Source: an uncultured Pseudomonadota bacterium (lineage in GTDB: Bacteria > Myxococcota_A > Bradymonadia > Bradymonadales > Bradymonadaceae). Taken from it: 32,336 nt of DNA. Below, in pieces: positions 15,661 through 21,878 of this stretch. Under the pieces are notes generated by a model. It saw nothing but the letters and a program-made list of their open reading frames with translations, made no database searches and was not told the origin of the DNA. Both the position numbers and the translations under genes were made by a program. Positions within the stretch are counted from its first letter, which is position 1, and every line of letters begins with the position of its first letter. The DNA lies in assembly GCA_950059285.1 (NCBI GenBank), contig CATLTV010000042.1, positions 1 to 32,336 of the forward strand. Direction: 5' to 3'.

Positions 15661-16302
15661 CCTACACGAGCAGACTCCATCGATGAACATGCATCGTCTG
15701 GATGAAGAACAGGGTCAGCAGGAGGGTCTTCAGGTCAGTCCCTTCAAAAACTTACTTGTCACACCCTGGGGTCTATGGCTTGATGATTGACAACCGAGGT
15801 GGGCTTTGGCTGTCCAGGGGGTCGTTCATGGCAGCTTCTACTCACCAGGGCATCTTCGGATACCAGGCCAACTGTGGGTGGTGACTTTTTGTGAGACCGT
15901 CCGAGTTTGTTCAGGATTGACTCTGTTATTTCCTGTCAATCTTGTGTACCGTGTCACGGTTGGACGCTAGCCACAAAAGTTCGCAATTGCTGTGGGTGGT
16001 GTCTGCTCGATGATGTGTAGTTAACCTTGCACGGAAGATATACCCTCAGGCTCCACAGTGTCCTCACCACAGATATCCATAACTTTTGGTGTGAGGGCTC
16101 CCATGACGATGACCAACATCAACGTGAGCTTGCTGTCTGGTGTGCAAGTTGAGGCCAACGAATCAAAGCTGACATAAAGACTGTCCTCCATCACGTATGT
16201 GTCTTCATATGTCTTGGCGGTGTCACCATCATCACCTTGATTCCAAAGTACGTGCCTCGTTGATAAGATTCTTTCACAAGTTTTTGCGGAGATTGAAAAT
16301 CC
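15661..16302. other. Gene-free region between origin core and dnaN
   Basis: About 640 bases with no supported gene. It contains a direct repeat of CTGTGGGTGGTG (15872-15883 and 15990-16001), an inverted repeat GATTGAC/GTCAATC (15915-15921, 15935-15941), the palindrome ACCGTG-T-CACGGT (15948-15960), and possible promoter boxes before dnaN (TTGATT 16237, 17 bases, TTGATA 16260). It probably holds the dnaN promoter and its control sites. Confidence 0.5.
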
Positions 16303-17424
16303 ATGAAGATTCGCATTTCCCGTCAGTCCCTCACAGATGAGCTGTTTAAGCTCCAAGGGGTCGTGAGTCAGCGTAGCACGCTCGCTATCCTTTCTAACGC
16401 ACTCCTGGAAGCTCAGGATGGTAAACTGACCCTCCATGCCACTGACCTCGATACAAGCGTCTCCACCTCCTGTGAGTGTGAAATCCTTGAAGAGGGTCGT
16501 GTGACACTCCAGGCAAAGAGCTTCTACGATATCGTGAAGAACTTGCAAGAGGATGAGCTGGAGCTCGAGACCGAGGAAAATCACTGGGCCAAACTTACCG
16601 CAGGTGATGTCACCTGTCGTATCGTTGGAACACACCCTGAAGACTTCCCTCAAATCCTGGACACCAAGGATGCCAAGCTTTACCCCATCGGTACACCTCA
16701 GCTCCTCTCCATGATTGAGAAGACCCTGTTCAGTGTCTCTACCGATGACATGCGAGCAAACCTTACAGGTGCCTACTTCCGTATCACCGATGAGAACACC
16801 TTCTTGATGGTCTCCACCGATGGTCACAGGCTCTCCAAGATTGAAGTCACCCCCGAAGAGTTCGAGGCTGACAACATTCCTCAGGCGCTCTCCGATGGGA
16901 TTATCATCCCTCGTAAAGGGCTCGCCGAGATCAAACGTATTGTCGATGCCAAGTCCAAGGACCTCAGCTTCGGTCTCGTGGATAACTCCATCGTCTTCCA
17001 GTATGGTCCCATGAGCCTCTCTGTGCGATTGATCGAGGGAACCTTCCCTGACTTCACACAGGTCCTCCCCAAGGACAGCGACAAGCGTGCGGTGGTTCAT
17101 CGCGACACCCTTGTGCAGTCCCTCAAGTTTGTGAGCCTCTTTGCGAGCCCCAAGACACACAACGTACGCATCTCTCTGACTGAAGAAGGTCTTGAGCTGT
17201 ACGCTTCTGATCCTGACAAGGGCGAGGGCAAGAAACTTGTCCCCGCCGAGTATGGTGGTCCTGTGGTCAAAGCGGGTTACAACTACCGCTACATGTTGGA
17301 CGTGCTCAATGTCATCGATGGTGATGAAGTCTCTCTGGAAGTCATCGATACGCTCTCTCCCACACTCCTGCGCGACTCCAACCACGATGAAGCGCTCTTT
17401 GTGGTGATGCCCATGCGTCTCTAG
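16303..17424 (+). CDS. dnaN: DNA polymerase III beta subunit (sliding clamp)
   Basis: The clamp is a ring-shaped dimer that holds the replicative polymerase on DNA. The 373-residue product starts with MKIRISRQSLTDELFKLQGVV and contains the recognised segments ATDLDTSV, AKSFYDIVKNL, GAYFRI, STDGHRLS, GLAEIKRI and the C-terminal LRDSNHDEALFVVMPMRL. The last residues match the conserved end of the clamp that lines the client-binding pocket. Length is normal for three clamp domains. The ATG at 16303 is clear, though its GGAG is about 12 bases upstream. It follows the origin and is not preceded by dnaA. It ends before a structured RNA candidate and a terminator, so recF is not simply cotranscribed with it. 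Confidence 0.97.
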   Translation: MKIRISRQSLTDELFKLQGVVSQRSTLAILSNALLEAQDGKLTLHATDLDTSVSTSCECEILEEGRVTLQAKSFYDIVKNLQEDELELETEENHWAKLTAGDVTCRIVGTHPEDFPQILDTKDAKLYPIGTPQLLSMIEKTLFSVSTDDMRANLTGAYFRITDENTFLMVSTDGHRLSKIEVTPEEFEADNIPQALSDGIIIPRKGLAEIKRIVDAKSKDLSFGLVDNSIVFQYGPMSLSVRLIEGTFPDFTQVLPKDSDKRAVVHRDTLVQSLKFVSLFASPKTHNVRISLTEEGLELYASDPDKGEGKKLVPAEYGGPVVKAGYNYRYMLDVLNVIDGDEVSLEVIDTLSPTLLRDSNHDEALFVVMPMRL

Positions 17425-17427
17425 ATT
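17399..17427 (+). promoter_or_regulatory. Candidate promoter at the end of dnaN
   Basis: TTGTGG (17399-17404), 17 bases, TAGATT (17422-17427) fits a sigma-70 promoter and would start an RNA near 17434-17440, just before the structured element at 17447. Spacing and position are suggestive but box matches are modest. Confidence 0.4.
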
Positions 17428-17446
17428 GAGATAAAAAGACAGTCCC

Positions 17447-17611
17447 CTCCAGGTTCTGTTGACGTAGGCGGACCGAGCAGAGCGACGGCACGGAGGAATG
17501 AGGGGGAGAGAGGCAATGAAGGGCGATCGGGATCGCCTGAAGATGCTTCTCTTCTCCTCTTTTCTTCGGGGCAAGCTCCGCGATGGGAGCTTATGTCAAC
17601 AGAACCTAGGG
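17447..17611 (+). ncRNA. Structured RNA candidate with 6S-like architecture
   Basis: The ends pair: 17451-17463 (AGGTTCTGTTGAC) with 17595-17607, extended by three pairs past one mismatch. Inside lies a large asymmetric bubble: the left strand 17464-17490 is mostly unpaired, and the right strand carries a small hairpin (AAGCTCC 17573-17579 / GGAGCTT 17586-17592). A long helix follows, 17491-17515 with 17544-17568, about 24 pairs with one T-T mismatch and some G-T pairs. It is capped by a purine-rich internal loop and GGCGAT-CGGG-ATCGCC. Closing stem, central bubble with 3'-side hairpin, and long apical stem is the layout of 6S RNA (SsrS), which binds RNA polymerase. The primary sequence does not clearly match, so this is a candidate only. 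It is followed by a terminator. Confidence 0.5.
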
Positions 17612-17623
17612 ATTCGAGCTTGT

Positions 17624-17671
17624 AAAATACTCAAGAGCACATCATGTATCAGAGGTGCTCTTGAGTATTTT
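17624..17671. terminator. Terminator between the structured RNA and recF
   Basis: AAAATACTCAAGAGCAC (17624-17640) pairs perfectly over 17 bp with GTGCTCTTGAGTATTTT (17655-17671), 14-base loop, A-tract and T-tract at the ends. It would separate dnaN and the structured RNA from recF, whose start is only 32 bases later. Confidence 0.85.
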
Positions 17672-17703
17672 GTTATGTGTAACCTACTAAAGTGAGACCT
17701 GTT

Positions 17704-18921
17704 ATGCTCGTCAAAGCGCTGCGCTTGCGACATTTTCGTAACCTATCCAGCATAGATCTGAAACCTCACCCTCGCTTTAATATCTTCAGCGGGGCAAATG
17801 GCCAGGGGAAGACGAACCTTCTTGAGGCTCTGTACCTGTTGAGCGCTGTGAAGAGCTTTCGCCCTCAAACCAACGCCGAACTGATCGAGTTCGACCAGAG
17901 CCAGGCTAGCCTTGAAGCTCATGTCGAACGCGGTGGCCAGGAACGTATCGTCAAGATTGAAATCGGCGAGCGTGGCAAGAAGGTCTACCTTAACAATAAC
18001 AAGGTGAAGCAACTCTCGAGCTTCTTTGGTACGCTGAACGTGGTCATGTTCGGCCCCGAAGATATCTCCCTGATGAAGGGGTCGCCTTCCAATCGACGAC
18101 GCTTTATTGATCGTGCCATCTTTAACGCGCAACCTGCGTATGCCACCGAGTCGATGCACTATGATGAAGTCCTTAAACAACGCAACGCATTGCTCAAAGG
18201 ACCGCATAACTCCGACCGCAAACTGTTGGCTGTGTATGATGAACAACTAATCCAGTATGGCGCATCAATTGTTCAGCGTAGGTACAATTACTTGCAGGAA
18301 TTTAAACCAACGTTTGAGAAGACGTTCCAGGACATCTTTGATGCAAGCTTTGAAGCCGAGCTGACATATGAGCTTGGCTGGCATTCAGGACCACTCAATG
18401 ATCCTGACGCTGTCCTCTCTGACAGGATCAAGATCGAGCAACTTCTTGCCGATGCGCTTGAACGTACTTCAGGTGAGGAGCGTGATCGTGGTCACACACT
18501 GGTCGGACCACATCGTGACGATCTTGGTGCGACCCTCAACGGACGAGAGCTAAAAGCGTTCGCCAGTCAGGGACAACATCGCGCGTTTGTGCTCGCCATG
18601 AAAATTGCCGAGATCTCACACCTTGAAGAGCGCTACAACTTTGCGCCCATTTTGTTGCTTGATGATGTCTCCAGTGAACTTGACCGTGATAGAAACCGCT
18701 ACCTCTTTGACTTCCTCTGCGATCGTATGGAAGGGCAGGTCTTTATTACCACCACCCACCGAGATTATATCTTGCTGGATCATGACCTCGCTGTGTTTCA
18801 CGTGAAACATGGGGAAATTGAGGCTCAGGATCCCGAGACAGATGCGTTTGCTACACCACACTCTCCACAGACTTATTCACAACCTTTGGAAAACTCCTCA
18901 TCCGCCAAACAAGAAGAGTAA
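17704..18921 (+). CDS. recF: DNA replication and repair protein RecF
   Basis: RecF is an ABC/SMC-type ATPase that helps load RecA at gaps. The 405-residue product has VKALRLRHFRNLSS at the start, Walker A GANGQGKTN (about 30-38), the signature region FASQGQHRAFVLAMKIAEI, and Walker B ILLLDDVSSELD. The ATG at 17704 gives the usual RecF N-terminus; the GTG at 17692 would add four residues. A perfect parS lies near the 3' end and encodes VFHVKH, in the position of the common final RecF strand. About 35 residues of polar tail (QDPETDAFATPHSPQ) follow this point. The start lies just past a strong terminator, so recF needs readthrough or its own promoter. The next gene starts six bases after its stop. 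Confidence 0.95.
   Translation: MLVKALRLRHFRNLSSIDLKPHPRFNIFSGANGQGKTNLLEALYLLSAVKSFRPQTNAELIEFDQSQASLEAHVERGGQERIVKIEIGERGKKVYLNNNKVKQLSSFFGTLNVVMFGPEDISLMKGSPSNRRRFIDRAIFNAQPAYATESMHYDEVLKQRNALLKGPHNSDRKLLAVYDEQLIQYGASIVQRRYNYLQEFKPTFEKTFQDIFDASFEAELTYELGWHSGPLNDPDAVLSDRIKIEQLLADALERTSGEERDRGHTLVGPHRDDLGATLNGRELKAFASQGQHRAFVLAMKIAEISHLEERYNFAPILLLDDVSSELDRDRNRYLFDFLCDRMEGQVFITTTHRDYILLDHDLAVFHVKHGEIEAQDPETDAFATPHSPQTYSQPLENSSSAKQEE
18794..18809. promoter_or_regulatory. parS site 4 (inside recF)
   Basis: Perfect TGTTTCACGTGAAACA within the recF coding sequence, about 3.2 kb right of the origin core. With the three sites on the left it brackets the origin. Confidence 0.92.
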
Positions 18922-18927
18922 AAATAT

Positions 18928-20550
18928 ATGAACAGTTCACGCTCAAGGCGTTCAAAGACACCCCTCTCATTTGATCTGACGTTGGAAGGGGTCCCCACAT
19001 TGCAACGAGGTCCAAAACGAGGTGATGAATGCCTCGTGAAAATTAACAAGCTTGACTCCAAGGGATTGGGGGTCGCGCTTGTGGATGCGCTCGTGGGTCC
19101 ACAAAAAGAACTTAAAAGTTATGCGATACGTGTACCTCACACCTTGCCAGACGAAGTCGTGCGCGTGGCTGTCGACAAAACTCGTAAAGGAGAGGTCGCC
19201 ACCAGTCGACTTGAGCTAGTACACACATCTGAAGACAGGATCGTTTCTCAGTGTCCTCACTTTGGTTTGCAAAATCTTGAACAAAATCAAGGGTGTGGAG
19301 GGTGTACGATTCAATCCGTGTCGTATGCAACTCAGCTTGAACTCAAGCAACAAGTCGTCTCTCAGGCGTTTGAAGATTACCCCGAGGTGACGCCGCTCAT
19401 TCAACCTGTGATGGCCTGTGAGTCTCCTCTGTATTATCGCAACAAGATGGAGTTTAGCTTCGGTGACCATCTTCATACCACCTTTGCTGTGGGGCTCCAT
19501 CCTGCGGGTCGACGCTATGATGTGCTTGAACTTCAATCCTGTCATTTGCTCTCTCCATGGGTTGAGGCGCTCTTGCCCGCGCTCTCCTCATGGTGTGTGG
19601 AGCATGATGTAAAGCCTTTTAGTCACGCCAAAAATGGTGGTTTTCTTCGCCAACTTATGATGCGTGAAGGAAAAAACACGGGTGAGCGACTTGTGGAGCT
19701 CATGACCTCTGCTGTGCCCACCGCCGTGTTCGACGGCGAGGAGCGAGAAGCCCAGTTTGTTGCCCATCAAGTGTGTGAACAAATACTCGCCATTTCAAAA
19801 GATGCAGGCTTTGATATTCGTACGGTCTACTGGACTCAGCACTACGCCAAAAAAGGCGAGCGCTCCCGTCAGATCGAGGAAGTTGTGCATGGTGATGGCG
19901 TCTTTCATGAAACGCTGCAAATCGGAACTCAAAAGACACTCGATTTTGCCATTCACCCAAGAGCATTTTTTCAGCCCAACACACGTCAAGCGCAACACCT
20001 TTATGAAGAGGTGCTGCTTGCGGCAAATCTCCTAAAGCGCAATGCACATGGTGAGCTTGTTGCCAGTGAAGAGAGCGATAAAAAACCACAACTTGCGCTC
20101 GATTTATACTGTGGTACAGGCACCATCGCGCTCTGTCTTGCGCCTTTTGTGGATCGTGTCGTGGGCGTAGAGTTGAACGCACAAGCTGTTGAAAATGCGA
20201 ATAAAAATGCAGTTCACAACGCGCTCGGTAATGTCCGCTTTTTTGCAGGTGATGTGGCAGAGGTTCTTGAGCAGGACGACTTTATCAGTGAGGTAGGGGA
20301 GCAGGGCGTGGATCTCGTTGTGGTAGATCCTCCTCGCGCAGGTTTGATGCCTCAAGCCATTGCACATATCAACGCAATCAATGCTCCTGTTCTTGTGTAT
20401 GTGTCATGTAATCCAAGATCTCTTGCTCGCGATCTTGGGCGTCTCCAGGAAAGCTCTGATTATGAGTTAATCTCTGTGCAGCCTGTCGATATGTTCCCAC
20501 AAACCATGCATGTGGAGAACGTGGCGTTGTTTAAGCGTCGTGAGTCATAA
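18928..20550 (+). CDS. RlmD/TrmA-family RNA m5-uridine methyltransferase
   Basis: The enzyme transfers methyl from S-adenosylmethionine to C5 of a uridine in rRNA or tRNA. The 540-residue product has a TRAM-like RNA-binding domain (about 30-105) and four Cys that fit the 4Fe-4S site (C109, C123, C126 in GCGGC, C205 in LQSCHLL). The methyltransferase domain shows ALDLYCGTGTIALCL, VVVDPPRAGL and the catalytic-Cys motif VSCNPRSLARDL. It is longer than E. coli RlmD (about 430), partly through an extended N-terminus and an insertion before the SAM motif. The iron-sulfur Cys set favours the RlmD/RlmCD side over TrmA; the exact uridine cannot be told. It starts six bases after recF and is probably cotranscribed with it. 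Confidence 0.85.
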   Translation: MNSSRSRRSKTPLSFDLTLEGVPTLQRGPKRGDECLVKINKLDSKGLGVALVDALVGPQKELKSYAIRVPHTLPDEVVRVAVDKTRKGEVATSRLELVHTSEDRIVSQCPHFGLQNLEQNQGCGGCTIQSVSYATQLELKQQVVSQAFEDYPEVTPLIQPVMACESPLYYRNKMEFSFGDHLHTTFAVGLHPAGRRYDVLELQSCHLLSPWVEALLPALSSWCVEHDVKPFSHAKNGGFLRQLMMREGKNTGERLVELMTSAVPTAVFDGEEREAQFVAHQVCEQILAISKDAGFDIRTVYWTQHYAKKGERSRQIEEVVHGDGVFHETLQIGTQKTLDFAIHPRAFFQPNTRQAQHLYEEVLLAANLLKRNAHGELVASEESDKKPQLALDLYCGTGTIALCLAPFVDRVVGVELNAQAVENANKNAVHNALGNVRFFAGDVAEVLEQDDFISEVGEQGVDLVVVDPPRAGLMPQAIAHINAINAPVLVYVSCNPRSLARDLGRLQESSDYELISVQPVDMFPQTMHVENVALFKRRES

Positions 20551-20551
20551 A

Positions 20552-20622
20552 GCACAAAAAAGACCGCAATGGGGGCGAGTGTTATTTCATAACACTCGCC
20601 CCCATTGCGGTCTTTTTTGTGC
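20552..20622. terminator. Long bidirectional hairpin terminator
   Basis: 34-bp perfect arms (20552-20585 and 20589-20622) with a three-base loop TTC. Each arm includes an A6/T6 run inside GCACAAAAAAGACC, so it terminates both the methyltransferase transcript and the convergent TerB-like gene. Confidence 0.88.
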
Positions 20623-20647
20623 AGTGTTGGTTTACTTGTGGGAGGTG

Positions 20648-21121
20648 TTATGCCTCTTCACCACCAAGGTAAATCTCTGCGATAATTTCTGCTGTGCGGT
20701 CTGTATCAAAGCCAAAGTGCTCGCCAAGTGTATGACAGAGCTTGATTTCTTCTTCTGCGACACCATCTGCCTGCGAGACTACAGCAACCATTCTAAGCGC
20801 TGCTTCTTGGTGTTGCTCGTCGACCTTGCTGGCGATGTCAGCAAGGAGCTGGCTGAGTTTGGCTTCATCTCCATCAAAGCTCTGGATTTTTTCGCGTGTG
20901 TTAAATCCGTGCTCGCCGATGACGTCCTCAAGAGTGGCGCTGCCTGCAAATGGAAGTTGGCTCCATTGATCTGCCAGGGCGTCAAGCTCGGTATCTGTGA
21001 TCTCACCATCTACGAGGATGGTGAAGATGAGGAGGTCCACAAAGACCTTGCTTTGATCCATGCTCAAAGTGCCGAGGGTGTCCTCATCTTGAAAGCGGTC
21101 CATGACATGATTGATATCCAT
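20648..21121 (-). CDS. TerB-like tellurite-resistance domain protein
   Basis: The 157-residue all-helical acidic protein has two copies of the TerB-type acidic motif: LVDGEITDTELDALAD (about 37-52) and SQADGVAEEEIKLCHTLG (about 116-133). These helix-loop-helix segments bind metal ions in TerB-like proteins. No membrane segment or signal is present, so it is cytoplasmic. TerB-like domains occur in many stress and membrane-linked systems; no other ter genes are nearby, so tellurite resistance is not implied. The ATG at 21121 has AAGGAG about nine bases upstream. It is convergent with the methyltransferase gene across the long hairpin at 20552-20622. Confidence 0.75.
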   Translation of the reverse strand: MDINHVMDRFQDEDTLGTLSMDQSKVFVDLLIFTILVDGEITDTELDALADQWSQLPFAGSATLEDVIGEHGFNTREKIQSFDGDEAKLSQLLADIASKVDEQHQEAALRMVAVVSQADGVAEEEIKLCHTLGEHFGFDTDRTAEIIAEIYLGGEEA

Positions 21122-21432
21122 AAGAAAGGCTCCTTGTATGGGTCCATAAAGTAATATGCACAGGCTTCATGTGCAAGAGTTCAACAGGATGTGTACTTTT
21201 GTCAAAGGAATTTGTAGGAAATTCAAGAAGTATGCTTAGGTTGTTGGTGGGCGGGAAATAAAAACAGCATACATTTTTCATTGTATATCAATGTGTTATG
21301 TATGTAGGTTAGGAGAGCGCTCGAAAGGTGATTCAAGCTTGTTTACAAGAAGGCTCGTTGGTACTCTTTTAAACCCGTGCGATTAGAAATTTAAGACCAC
21401 GCCTGTGTGTCCCCCTACTACTGAGGCTGTTC
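21122..21432. other. Intergenic region between TerB-like gene and response regulator
   Basis: About 310 bases between two divergent genes. It holds an A/T-rich centre (21255-21310) suited to promoters but no box pair I would defend, no gene and no clear repeat. Confidence 0.4.
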
Positions 21433-21876
21433 ATGTCATCTAGTAACCCCAATCCTGTGAAAGTCCTGCTCGTCGATGATGACGAGGCGGATGTGTTGTT
21501 GACCACCAAAATGTTGCAGCGCGGCAAACTCCTGCTCGATGTGAGCGTAGCTCATGATGGTGAGATGGCACTGGAGATGTTGCATGACAATATCAATAAT
21601 GGTGTTGAGCTGCCTGACCTGTTGTTGCTTGATATTAACATGCCTCGCATGACAGGGCTTGAGTTGCTTGAAGCAATTCGTTCCAGTGACGGTTTGCACC
21701 GCCTCCCTGTGGTCATGTTGACCACATCAGATGCACCCCAGGATATTCAGCGTGTGTATGACCTTGGTGCAAATTGCTACATCACCAAACCCGTGACATT
21801 TGATCAGTTTCAGCGTGTGATTTCGGTGCTCAAAGACTTCTGGTTCACAGTAGTTAAGCTTCCGCCACAGCTATAA
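21433..21876 (+). CDS. Single-domain response regulator (Rcp1-like)
   Basis: The 147-residue protein is one receiver domain with no output domain. The acidic pair D15/D16 (VLLVDDDEAD), the phospho-acceptor D67 (LLLLDINMPRMTG), T97/T98 (VMLTTSD) and K119 (YITKP) are all present, so it should be phosphorylated. The sequence around DDDEAD and the NMPRMTG turn resembles the Rcp1 group that pairs with PAS- or phytochrome-type kinases. Its stop is two bases from the stop of a multi-PAS histidine kinase on the other strand, which is the likely partner. The ATG at 21433 has a weak GAGG upstream. Confidence 0.88.
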   Translation: MSSSNPNPVKVLLVDDDEADVLLTTKMLQRGKLLLDVSVAHDGEMALEMLHDNINNGVELPDLLLLDINMPRMTGLELLEAIRSSDGLHRLPVVMLTTSDAPQDIQRVYDLGANCYITKPVTFDQFQRVISVLKDFWFTVVKLPPQL

Positions 21877-21878
21877 AG

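Noticed and set aside
16021-17574. Long open frame of 517 codons on the minus strand across dnaN
   Set aside because: It is the antisense shadow of dnaN, with no ribosome site, a composition that follows the dnaN codons, and no recognisable domain.
20648-21121. Tellurite resistance or phage-defence ter cluster
   Set aside because: A lone TerB-like domain with no terA, terC, terD or terE genes nearby.
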